Assembly (NCBI GenBank): GCA_017998095.1 | Contig: JAGODU010000175.1 | Location: 1-8,125, forward strand | Length of the DNA stretch: 8,125 nucleotides | Direction of reading: 5' to 3' | Source of the DNA: Prolixibacteraceae bacterium | GTDB taxonomy: Bacteria > Bacteroidota > Bacteroidia > Bacteroidales > Prolixibacteraceae | Shown: positions 1 to 7,227 of the stretch, piece after piece | Numbering within the stretch: the first letter of the stretch is position 1 | Layout of the letters: every line of letters begins with the position of its first letter | Translations under genes and position numbers: made by a program | Notes under the pieces: generated by a model | Told to the model about the DNA's origin: nothing | The model's input: only the letters and a program-made list of their open reading frames with translations | Databases searched by the model: none

Positions 1-1365
1 CTTCTCCAGTTGTTCATAACCCGGCTGATTTTTTTCGATAGTGTTGGTAAAATATAGTACTGTCTTATCACTTATCACACTACTCTGTTCAAGAGGAGAG
101 CTTAAAACAATGCCATCCAATGTTCTGCATCTGCTTAAAGCAACATATACTTGTCCATGAGTAAAGGAAAGTCGGGCATCTATAATAGCTTTATCAAAAG
201 TGAGTCCCTGACTTTTGTGAATAGTGATAGCCCAGGCAAGTTTTAGAGGGAAATGAGTAAATCTGCCTATTACTTCTTCATTAATTTCATTTGTAGTTTC
301 ATCGATAGAATATCTGTAATTTTCCCATTGAGCTTTTGAAACTCTGATTTCCTCTCTATCCTCGCGACAATAAACATCTATATAATCGTCAGAAATATCA
401 GAAACAACGCCTAGTTTTCCGTTATAATATCTTTTTTCAATAGAAGAATCGTTCTTGATAAACATCACCTGTGAGCCTTTCTTAACAAAGAAAGTGAAAT
501 CAGAAGGGAAAATATATTCAGGGAAATCTCCCTCAACTTCAGCATTAAAGCGGAAAAGTTTTCCTTTGATTTCGTTCAGCTTTTTATCGTTGATTTGTTT
601 AGACTGATAGTTATGAGTAGTCAATGTTATAAATCCTTCATCATCAGAAAAATTAAAGTCGGGTATAAATCTTGAATTTAAAGATTGAAGAACATCATCA
701 TCAATATCATTATCTCTGATTTTATTAAGGATATTAATAAAAGCAATATCCTTTTGTCTGAATACTTCGGTGAGTTCAATACTCACAAAGTTCGACTGTT
801 TTAAAGCCCGGGAACTAAAGAAGTAGCAAGATTCATAAAAATCGCGTAGCAGATTCCATTCATCTTCTTTAATAATTGGAGATAGTTGCTGTAGGTCGCC
901 AATCATTAAAAGCTGAGTACCTCCGAAAGGTTTGGTTCTGTCTTTAAAACGGCGAAGGACATCATCGACAGCATCGAGGACATCAGCTCTCACCATACTT
1001 ATTTCATCAATAATAAGCAAGTCTATACTTTTAATAATATTGATTTTCTCTCTGCTGTATCTTTTAATCCTTTCCGATTTATTACTTCCATTTTGTTGGA
1101 CACTTTGCTTTTCCCCATTGTAAAAATAGGGGATCTGGGGGCCGAAAGGAATTTGGAAAAAGGAATGAATTGTAACTCCTCCTGCATTAATGGCGGCCAC
1201 TCCGGTGGGGGCAACAACTATCATTCTTTTTGGAGAATTTTCTTTCAAATTGCGAAGAAAAGTGGTTTTTCCGGTACCTGCTTTACCTGTAAGGAAAACA
1301 CTTTGATTAGTATATTGAATAAAATCAAAAGCAAGTTTAAGTTGATTATTAGTTTGGGTCGTCAT
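1..1365 (-). CDS. PIF1/RecD-like superfamily 1 DNA helicase, N-terminal part (3' end beyond left edge)
   Basis: The open frame starts at an ATG at 1365 and is still open after 455 codons at base 1, so the C-terminus is missing. Visible helicase motifs in order: Walker A GKAGTGKTT (residues 27-35), motif Ia VAPTGVAA (51-58), Walker B LLIIDEISMV (117-126), motif III GDLQQLSP (157-164), and the C-terminal motifs IHKSQGLTFD (382-391) and QVYVALSRCR (405-414). The HKSQGLTFD plus VALSR pair is characteristic of PIF1/RecD-type helicases, which unwind DNA 5' to 3' using ATP and act in replication, recombination and repair. Bacteroidota homologues usually carry a further C-terminal region, which would lie outside the window. 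No clear Shine-Dalgarno precedes the ATG, which is usual in this phylum. The start is supported because the Walker A motif begins only 26 residues in, as in relatives. The gene is divergent from the corrinoid operon and there is no sign of a functional link. The family is confident; the exact cellular role is not determined. Confidence 0.93.
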   Translation of the reverse strand, partial: MTTQTNNQLKLAFDFIQYTNQSVFLTGKAGTGKTTFLRNLKENSPKRMIVVAPTGVAAINAGGVTIHSFFQIPFGPQIPYFYNGEKQSVQQNGSNKSERIKRYSREKINIIKSIDLLIIDEISMVRADVLDAVDDVLRRFKDRTKPFGGTQLLMIGDLQQLSPIIKEDEWNLLRDFYESCYFFSSRALKQSNFVSIELTEVFRQKDIAFINILNKIRDNDIDDDVLQSLNSRFIPDFNFSDDEGFITLTTHNYQSKQINDKKLNEIKGKLFRFNAEVEGDFPEYIFPSDFTFFVKKGSQVMFIKNDSSIEKRYYNGKLGVVSDISDDYIDVYCREDREEIRVSKAQWENYRYSIDETTNEINEEVIGRFTHFPLKLAWAITIHKSQGLTFDKAIIDARLSFTHGQVYVALSRCRTLDGIVLSSPLEQSSVISDKTVLYFTNTIEKNQPGYEQLEK

Positions 1366-1507
1366 AATAGGATATATAATTAAGTTTCGAGCCAATTATA
1401 ATAAAAAAACAATATAAATATTGACTTTTCATGTCTTAAAATGTTTTAAATTTAATGAACATTACAATATTAGTACAAAACAATAATAAAAGCTTTAGGA
1501 AAGGAAA
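1366..1507. promoter_or_regulatory. Divergent intergenic region with promoters for helicase and corrinoid operon
   Basis: This 142-bp, very AT-rich gap separates two divergent start codons, so promoters for both directions must lie here. On the plus strand, TTGACT at 1421-1426 could serve as a -35/-33 element. TAAATTTA at 1447-1454 resembles the Bacteroidota -7 consensus TAnnTTTG but ends in A, and the 20-bp spacing from TTGACT is only roughly right. A short inverted repeat, TTAAAA-TG-TTTTAA (1436-1449), lies between and over these elements. No convincing minus-strand promoter could be singled out. No tRNA, riboswitch-like fold or ORF was seen; in particular I could not recognise a cobalamin riboswitch, for which the space is also short. 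The region is regulatory by position, and the individual elements are weak guesses. Confidence 0.45.
1497..1505 (+). promoter_or_regulatory. Purine-rich ribosome binding site of the corrinoid protein gene
   Basis: AGGAAAGGA ends 2 bases before the ATG at 1508, and its AGGA core (1497-1500) has 7 bases of spacing. This fixes the start of the B12-binding protein and stands out in a window where most genes lack a recognisable Shine-Dalgarno. Confidence 0.55.
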
Positions 1508-2146
1508 ATGGGAAACATATCAAATTATATTGAAGAATTTGAAATGTCATTGCTGTCTCTTGACAAGCAAGGGGCTGATGAAACATTGCAAAAAGCAATT
1601 ACCAACAGGTCGCCTATTGAAGTAGCCGGGAAGCTTGTAGCTGCGACACTTCAGAAAATTGGTGAATCATGGGAACAAGGAAGAGTTGCATTATCTCAGA
1701 TATATATGAGCGGATTAATATGTGAAGAATTAATAGAAAAATATATTCCTGCAGGAAGTCCGGTCAGAATATCGCAACCTAAAATGGCAATAGCCGTATT
1801 TGAAGATTATCACTTACTTGGAAAAAGAATAGTTGCTTCAACCTTACGGTCTGCCGGTTATGAGCTTACTGATCTTGGAGGAGGTCTTTCTGTAGATGAA
1901 TTAGTCGAAATAATAAAAAGAGAAAAATACCAAATCTTATTACTTTCTGTACTAATGCTAAATTCAGCTATGCATATCAAGGAGCTTAAGGAAAAGTTAA
2001 AAGATATAAATGTCAAAATTATTGTTGGGGGTGCTCCTTTCCGATTTGATGAAGAACTATGGATAGAAGTTGGAGCTGACGGCTATGGAAAAGATTCATC
2101 GGAAGCAATTGAGATTGTTGGTAAAATAATGGAGGGTCTGGCATGA
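1508..2146 (+). CDS. Corrinoid (cobalamin-binding) methyltransferase carrier protein, MtaC/MtbC/MttC-like
   Basis: The 212-residue protein has the usual two-part build and length of methyltransferase cognate corrinoid proteins. Residues about 1-85 form a helical cap-like B12-binding-2 region, including the segment GESWEQGRVALSQIYMSG. Residues about 90-212 form a Rossmann-like B12-binding domain. The cobalt-ligand motif D-x-H-x-x-G is present as D100-Y-H102-L-L-G105, with H102 the predicted lower axial ligand (base-off/His-on). The SxL motif is S147-V-L149, the GG of the nucleotide-tail pocket is G174-G175, and GADGYGKDSSEA (189-200) matches the family's C-terminal signature. The usual HDIG is HLLG here, a mild divergence. 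In this family the cobalt accepts a methyl group from a substrate-specific methyltransferase and hands it to a second one. The stop overlaps the next gene's start (ATGA), so the two are translationally coupled. The methyl donor cannot be read from the sequence. Confidence 0.93.
   Translation: MGNISNYIEEFEMSLLSLDKQGADETLQKAITNRSPIEVAGKLVAATLQKIGESWEQGRVALSQIYMSGLICEELIEKYIPAGSPVRISQPKMAIAVFEDYHLLGKRIVASTLRSAGYELTDLGGGLSVDELVEIIKREKYQILLLSVLMLNSAMHIKELKEKLKDINVKIIVGGAPFRFDEELWIEVGADGYGKDSSEAIEIVGKIMEGLA
2131..2136 (+). promoter_or_regulatory. Shine-Dalgarno GGAGGG that fixes the UroD-like start
   Basis: GGAGGG lies inside the 3' end of the corrinoid protein gene, 6 bases before the ATG at 2143. 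Two further in-frame ATGs follow at codons 5 and 8, and this site favours the first of the three. Together with the ATGA overlap it indicates coupled translation and balanced output of the two proteins. Confidence 0.7.
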
Positions 2147-3180
2147 AAACAACAATGACATCAATGGAAAGGGTTTTGACTACCCTTTCTCACAAAGAGC
2201 CGGATAGAGTTCCACTATTTTTACTGCTCACGATGCATGGAGCAAAAGAACTTGGCATCAGTATAAAAGATTATTTTTCAAAAGGGGAATATGTTACTGA
2301 AGGTCAGATTCGCCTTCAGAAAAAATATGATAATGATTGCTATTATCCTTTTTTTTATGCACCTCTTGAAATAGAAGCTTTTGGAGGAGAGGTTATTTAT
2401 AGTGAAGATGGGCCGCCAAATACCGGAACACCTATAATAAAGGACATAAACAAGATAAATCAGATTGAGCCACCATCTATTAAAGATTCAAAGGTTTTGC
2501 ATAAAGTACTTTCTGCAATTCAAAAGCTAAAAGAAAAAGCAGAAGATAAAATTCCAATAATTGGAGTTGCCATGTCTCCTTTTTCTTTACCTGTAATGCA
2601 ATTAGGCTTTGAAAAATATCTTGACTTATTTTTAAATAAACCGGATTTATTTGAGAAGTTGATGAAAATCAATATGGAATTTTGTGTAAACTGGGCAAAT
2701 GCTCAATTAGAATCGGGTGCAACAGCAATATGTTATTTTGATCCTGTTTCATCAACTTCTATGATACCCAGAAGTTTGTATATGAAAACAGGATTTGAAG
2801 TAGCAAAGAATACGATATCAAGGATTAAAGGAGCAACGGCAACACATTTTGCTTCAGGTAAATGCATCGACATTGCTGATTTGGTACCTCAAACGGGGAC
2901 AGCTGTTGTTGGGGTTAGCACAACTGAGGATATATCAATTTTAAAAGACAAGTTTAAAAATAAAGTTACAGTACTGGGAAATCTCAACGGGATAGAAATG
3001 CGTCGATGGACAACTGAAAGAACAAATGAAGTGATACGTGATACAATTCATAAAGCAGCCCCCGGAGGTGGATTCATATTATCCGACAATCATGGAGAAA
3101 TACCATGTCAGGTGCCCGACAAAGTTCTTCAAGAGATTAGTAATGCTGTAAAAACCTACGGAGAATATCCTATTAAATAA
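2143..3180 (+). CDS. Uroporphyrinogen decarboxylase superfamily methyltransferase, MtaA/MtbA/CmuA-like
   Basis: The 345-residue protein matches the length of the UroD-fold methylcobamide methyltransferases. The N-terminal KEPDRVPLFLLLTMHG (residues 18-33) is the family's opening, but it lacks the arginine-rich substrate motif of true heme-pathway HemE, so heme synthesis is unlikely. Further landmarks are the FGGEV segment (80-84), the SPFSLPVMQLGFEKYLDLF barrel segment (145-163), YFDPVSS (198-204), TVLGNLNG (276-283) and APGGGFILSDNHGEIP (306-321). Known members transfer a methyl group between a methylated corrinoid and a thiol (coenzyme M in methanogens) or tetrahydrofolate, using Zn held by His-x-Cys and a distal Cys. 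Here the expected first site reads H235-F-A with a Cys six residues on (C241), and the distal site reads H317-G-E-I-P-C322, so the metal site is not canonical. It is translated from an ATGA overlap with its probable corrinoid partner and is followed after 1 base by the kinase gene. The acceptor (folate, thiol or none) is unknown. Confidence 0.88.
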   Translation: MKTTMTSMERVLTTLSHKEPDRVPLFLLLTMHGAKELGISIKDYFSKGEYVTEGQIRLQKKYDNDCYYPFFYAPLEIEAFGGEVIYSEDGPPNTGTPIIKDINKINQIEPPSIKDSKVLHKVLSAIQKLKEKAEDKIPIIGVAMSPFSLPVMQLGFEKYLDLFLNKPDLFEKLMKINMEFCVNWANAQLESGATAICYFDPVSSTSMIPRSLYMKTGFEVAKNTISRIKGATATHFASGKCIDIADLVPQTGTAVVGVSTTEDISILKDKFKNKVTVLGNLNGIEMRRWTTERTNEVIRDTIHKAAPGGGFILSDNHGEIPCQVPDKVLQEISNAVKTYGEYPIK

Positions 3181-3181
3181 G

Positions 3182-4900
3182 ATGCCGAGTAAGCTTTGTA
3201 TTTATATATGTAATTCTTTAGTTCCTGAAGTAAAATATGTATTAAAGGAACTTGACTATGAAAAGGTAACTCTGAAAAGTTATCCTGAATTTTGTGTTGG
3301 GAACAAACTTTCCGATGAATATATCAGCGAATTAGTAAAAGATGATTATGAAGAATTCTCTAAAATAATATTTTTTGTCAGTTCATGCAGAGCTAAAAAA
3401 AACAGGATATCTGAACTTCCAAAAAAAATTGAAGTAATTCAGCTTGAACATTGTTTTGAAATGATATTAAATACAGCTTCTGTTTATCATTTTTCAAAAA
3501 AAGGGTATTACATTACAACACCCGGATGGATAAAAAACTATCCCAGACATAAAAGAAGCTGGGGCTTTACAGATGAATCCGCAAGAAAGTTTTTCAATGA
3601 ATCAGTAAAAAAAATATTATTCCTGGATACATTAATAAGCGATAATTATAAAACAAACCTGGATTCACTTTCAGAGTATACGGGTCTAAAATATGAAGTA
3701 TTTCCTGTTGGAACAGACTATCTTAAAAAATATATTCAAACTATAATTAAAGAATGGAAAAGTGAAGAGGAAAGAAAAATACTATTGACAAAGATTTCAG
3801 AGCTCACCCGAACAAGTGCTGACTTTTCAACCATAAGCAATGAACTTAAAGATCTTGTAAATTTTACTGATGAAAATATTATTGTTGAGAAAATATCTTT
3901 TTTAGTTAATGTACTCTTTATTCCGGAGAACGTATTTTATTATAAATATGTTGAAGAAAAAGAAATTAGTCGGTCTAGTTTAAAAAAAACAGACTTCACA
4001 CCTGAATTTGATAATTCAAATAGTATAAAAATTGATGTAAAATTTCAGGGGAAATTATTGGGGAAATTTATAATATATAAGGTGAGATTTGTCCAATATC
4101 TGCCTTACTATTTGGAGATGTGTGATTTAATAAGCCAAATAGCTGGTCTGTCAATTGAAAATGCAAGAAAATATCATGAACTTAATTTGAAAAACAATGA
4201 ATTAGAATCAGCAAATTCTGAAAAGGATAAATTCTTTTCAATTATATCTCATGATTTAAGAGGACCATTTTCAAATGCTGTTAATATTCTTGAGTTAATG
4301 ACCGATAGTTCCTATAATTTTACAAAGGAACAAATGGACAATTATACTCAGTCGTTGTATAAGATTGCAAAATCGACATACACATTACTAGAGAATCTAT
4401 TATTATGGTCTCGCATTCAGCTTGGAGTAGTTAAAATTGATTTAAAACAAATTAATATCAAAGAATTTATAGGTGGATGTGATGAGCTGACCAAAGAAGC
4501 AGCTAATAATAAATCTATAAAACTTATCATAAATATGCCCGAGAACTTAATGGTAATTGCAGATGAAACAATGCTACACTTTATCTTAAGGAATCTTGTT
4601 GGCAATTCAATTAAATTTACTAATCCCGGAGGGTCAATTATTGTTTCTGCAAGAAAAAATGAAGATGGAAAAATTGAATTTTCAGTTTCTGACAATGGGA
4701 TTGGCATGAATGAAGGAATATTAAGAGACATGTTCCGGTTAAACAAAAATATTGGAAGGATGGGCACAAATAAAGAACCAAGTTCAGGTTTAGGATTATT
4801 GCTTTGCAAGGAATTTGTTGAAAAACAAAATGGAAAGATTTGGGTAAAAAGCGAAGAAGGAATTGGAAGTACCTTTTACTTCACACTGGAAAACACATAA
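3182..4900 (+). CDS. DUF1638-like / GAF-like / histidine kinase fusion protein
   Basis: The 572-residue protein has no signal peptide or membrane segment, so it is predicted to be cytoplasmic. Residues about 1-190 resemble DUF1638: an N-terminal strand with CIYICNSLVPEV, a central SSC (C69), QLEHCFEMIL (C91), and GYYITTPGWIKNY (108-120), which matches that family's 'YYLTPGW' hallmark. Residues about 200-335 look like a GAF-type domain ending in the helix SQIAGLSIENARKYHEL. A short coiled linker leads to HisKA with phosphoacceptor H357 in FFSIISHDLRGPF. HATPase_c follows, with N-box N471/N475 (RNLVGNSIKFT), G1 box DNGIGM (504-509) and G2 box SGLGLLLCKEF (535-545). The kinase core therefore looks catalytically complete. 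The start lies 1 base after the upstream stop with no clear Shine-Dalgarno, so it probably depends on coupling. No receiver domain or response regulator is present. The likely role is a sensor whose input is tied to the corrinoid methyl-transfer pair upstream; the ligand is unknown. Kinase identity is near certain; the DUF1638 assignment is from remembered motifs and fairly sure. Confidence 0.9.
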   Translation: MPSKLCIYICNSLVPEVKYVLKELDYEKVTLKSYPEFCVGNKLSDEYISELVKDDYEEFSKIIFFVSSCRAKKNRISELPKKIEVIQLEHCFEMILNTASVYHFSKKGYYITTPGWIKNYPRHKRSWGFTDESARKFFNESVKKILFLDTLISDNYKTNLDSLSEYTGLKYEVFPVGTDYLKKYIQTIIKEWKSEEERKILLTKISELTRTSADFSTISNELKDLVNFTDENIIVEKISFLVNVLFIPENVFYYKYVEEKEISRSSLKKTDFTPEFDNSNSIKIDVKFQGKLLGKFIIYKVRFVQYLPYYLEMCDLISQIAGLSIENARKYHELNLKNNELESANSEKDKFFSIISHDLRGPFSNAVNILELMTDSSYNFTKEQMDNYTQSLYKIAKSTYTLLENLLLWSRIQLGVVKIDLKQINIKEFIGGCDELTKEAANNKSIKLIINMPENLMVIADETMLHFILRNLVGNSIKFTNPGGSIIVSARKNEDGKIEFSVSDNGIGMNEGILRDMFRLNKNIGRMGTNKEPSSGLGLLLCKEFVEKQNGKIWVKSEEGIGSTFYFTLENT

Positions 4901-4929
4901 AATGAAAGATATTCTTTTCAAAATCAAAA
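4901..4929. other. Convergent gene junction, possible weak shared terminator
   Basis: Only 29 bases separate the kinase stop (4898-4900) from the patatin gene stop (4930-4932, minus strand). The only fold seen is a 5-bp AT-rich hairpin, AAAGA-TAT-TCTTT (4905-4917), which runs into a short T run on the plus strand and is preceded by A's that read as T's on the minus strand. It is too weak to call a firm terminator, but the convergent layout requires termination at or near here. Confidence 0.25.
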
Positions 4930-7218
4930 TTAAAATCCCCTCTTATTAAACAACATGAAGCCCATATTCAAAGAAGCAAACCATTTGTCGCCCGGTTTGT
5001 CGTAGTAATTCAGTTCAAGGCTTAAAGGGCCGATTTGAGTATTGAAAACAAGGGCTGCCATTCCCATAAAATGAATGTTTTTAAATATTTTATCGTCATA
5101 ATATGCTTTATTAAATTCACCTATTTCAAATCTTTGTATTGGAAGAAATCCATAAAATTCGGATCTCAAATGGAAATAATCGCTTAATTTATATACAGCT
5201 TTAGCACCTCCGGCAAAATATTGATTAGCACGAAAATTCTCAATAAACATTGATTTACTGTTAGGTGTAGGTTGAAAGGCGGGAGCAGCAATAACAGTTG
5301 AAGTATAGTTATCCAAAAGCTTTCTGTTATTAAAGGTAGCTTCAAAAAGTACTCCTAATGAAAGATCTTTATAAATTTTATAATACTGATCATAAAAGGC
5401 TTGTATTTGAAAATAGCTTTGTTCTTGTTCGGATGGCAATTTAAGAGGGGCTGTTGTTCCGGGAATAAATTTTTCTGTGCCTTTAATATATCTGAAAGAA
5501 AACATTTTACGTCCTCCTTCAGTAGGGTATTGTTTATAATCATAATTTTTTTTGTCGACCCTGACAAAAGAAGAGAATGAATTAAAAGTAGTCTTGTCAA
5601 GTTCATCACCCGTTTCAATTATCGAAGTTTGATAGTACTTATCGTCAGATTTAGAAAAAGAAAATCCAAAATCAATAATACCGGTTTTTGTATATGGATA
5701 GCCTGCTTCCAATCTGAAGTTTGTTTCATTTTGGACCACATACGAAGTTCTTATGTCGCTGAATAATAAATCAGCGCTTGTCGAAAGATAATCCCAGGAG
5801 TTAAGCGTAAAATAAGAAGACAAGAAAAATGGAGTAAGAGATGGAGCATCTATTCTACCTCCTAATAAAAAAGAATTATAAAATCTTCCAAAGAAAATAT
5901 TACTTGAAAAGTTTAACGAGAATCTTCTGAAAGTCTTATAATTAACCCCAAAATAACCAAATGTATTTGCACTTGTTGAAAGATGACCACCAATGTCCAT
6001 GTCAAAAGGTTTTCTGGGTTCAACCTTAAGATGTAAATCAAAGAAACCCGTTCTTTGATTGAAATAAGCAAGAGGCTGAATTGATTTTATATGTTCATCG
6101 GTAATAAGTTTAAAGTAAGCATCCCTCAAATCATCCAGATCAATTATTTTATCTTTTTCTTTAATTGATTCAATGATATACTTTCTGTTAAGTTCATCTT
6201 CAACACCTTCTACCTGTATATTATTAAAGAGCAATGGGGGCTTTTTGCTATTAAACTCCTTTCTTCTTGCATAAACAGAATCAGCCGGCACCCTTCTTTT
6301 TATCATATTTTCAATAGAATCAATAGATTTTAGTGCAGTTTCATAACCTTTTATATATATATACTGCACTTTTTGAAAGTCAAGCAATCCTACATCATCG
6401 AGACTTGATTCCATTAGAATACCAAGGGAATCGGGTATTGAATAATTTGTTTTCTGAGTAACAATAGATTCTATCTGCCCGACTATATCATCCATATCGT
6501 CTTTGGCACCAATATTAGAAACTTTATGACCAATAATAATATCAGGATTGAATTCCTGAATCATAACATCCGCAGGAAAATTATTCACAATACCACCATC
6601 AAATAAGACATTTCCGTCTTTCTTAATAGGTTTAAAAACAAATGGCACAGTCATTGAAGCCCGGATAGCTTCCCCAAGGTCGCCTTGTTTCAATACAATA
6701 CCTTTGCTGTGGTAAATATCAGTTGCAACACATCTGAAAGGCACCATCATTTTATCGAAATCGCCTTCGCAGGCAGCAGTTGTTTGAGCCATCAGTTGCA
6801 TAAAAGCAAAGTCCATTTGCCTTTCCGGAATGAAATTCATTGGAAAAATGACTTTAATTTTATCATCCTTCTTCGTTATATCAACTTTTATCCAGTCGGG
6901 CAGTTCATCTTTCTTTTTGAAATAATACAACTCATCTTTATCCATTTTCCCTGTTGACCATAATCTGAATTCATCAGATTCAAAAAGCTGCACCATTTCT
7001 TCAGGAGAATAACCTGCAGCATATAAACCTGCAACTATGGCTCCGATTGAAGTACCTGCAACATAATCAATAGGAATATTGTGGTCTTCTAGGACTTTTA
7101 TAAGACCTATGTGAGCAATACCTTTAGCTCCGCCTCCGCTGAGTACTAATCCCACTTTTTGAGAATAACTCTGAGTAAATATGAAAATCAATAATATGGA
7201 AAGGATAATTCTAAACAT
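4930..7218 (-). CDS. Patatin-like phospholipase with POTRA-like segment and Omp85-type outer-membrane barrel
   Basis: The 762-residue precursor begins with a signal peptide (residues 1-19; hydrophobic core ILSILLIFIFT, likely cut after SYS or SYSQ). A patatin domain covers about 22-320: oxyanion motif GGGAKG (28-33), nucleophile elbow G55-T-S57-I-G59 and catalytic D207 in DGG (207-209). The Ser-Asp dyad is therefore intact and a lipid acyl hydrolase activity is expected. A POTRA-like segment follows (about 328-400, starting LLFNNIQVEGV), then a barrel region (about 404-762) rich in alternating aromatic strands and ending in Phe, the usual outer-membrane insertion signal. This order matches the PlpD-type (type Vd) arrangement and the patatin proteins widespread in Bacteroidota. 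Whether the patatin domain is released or stays tethered cannot be told. The ATG is 9 bases downstream of the YitT-family stop, so the two are probably one transcript. No Shine-Dalgarno is visible. Confidence 0.93.
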   Translation of the reverse strand: MFRIILSILLIFIFTQSYSQKVGLVLSGGGAKGIAHIGLIKVLEDHNIPIDYVAGTSIGAIVAGLYAAGYSPEEMVQLFESDEFRLWSTGKMDKDELYYFKKKDELPDWIKVDITKKDDKIKVIFPMNFIPERQMDFAFMQLMAQTTAACEGDFDKMMVPFRCVATDIYHSKGIVLKQGDLGEAIRASMTVPFVFKPIKKDGNVLFDGGIVNNFPADVMIQEFNPDIIIGHKVSNIGAKDDMDDIVGQIESIVTQKTNYSIPDSLGILMESSLDDVGLLDFQKVQYIYIKGYETALKSIDSIENMIKRRVPADSVYARRKEFNSKKPPLLFNNIQVEGVEDELNRKYIIESIKEKDKIIDLDDLRDAYFKLITDEHIKSIQPLAYFNQRTGFFDLHLKVEPRKPFDMDIGGHLSTSANTFGYFGVNYKTFRRFSLNFSSNIFFGRFYNSFLLGGRIDAPSLTPFFLSSYFTLNSWDYLSTSADLLFSDIRTSYVVQNETNFRLEAGYPYTKTGIIDFGFSFSKSDDKYYQTSIIETGDELDKTTFNSFSSFVRVDKKNYDYKQYPTEGGRKMFSFRYIKGTEKFIPGTTAPLKLPSEQEQSYFQIQAFYDQYYKIYKDLSLGVLFEATFNNRKLLDNYTSTVIAAPAFQPTPNSKSMFIENFRANQYFAGGAKAVYKLSDYFHLRSEFYGFLPIQRFEIGEFNKAYYDDKIFKNIHFMGMAALVFNTQIGPLSLELNYYDKPGDKWFASLNMGFMLFNKRGF

Positions 7219-7227
7219 TTTGGCGTT

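Noticed and set aside
932..1383. Three small ORFs (plus strand 932-1123 and 1093-1383, minus strand 1023-1217)
   Set aside because: All overlap the helicase frame, whose Walker and VALSR motifs are intact; the short products are low-complexity shadows.
1366..1507. Cobalamin riboswitch upstream of the corrinoid operon
   Set aside because: The gap is short and extremely AT-rich; no B12-box-like or G+C-rich paired element could be seen.
2143..3180. HemE, uroporphyrinogen decarboxylase of heme synthesis
   Set aside because: The N-terminal arginine-containing substrate motif of HemE is absent, and the partner gene is a corrinoid protein.
4417..4809. 130-codon minus-strand ORF
   Set aside because: It lies wholly inside the kinase gene opposite the HisKA/HATPase region, which has clear motifs; the reverse translation shows no recognisable domain.
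5355..5618. 87-codon minus-strand ORF
   Set aside because: It lies in another frame of the barrel region of the patatin gene, with no domain or start signal.
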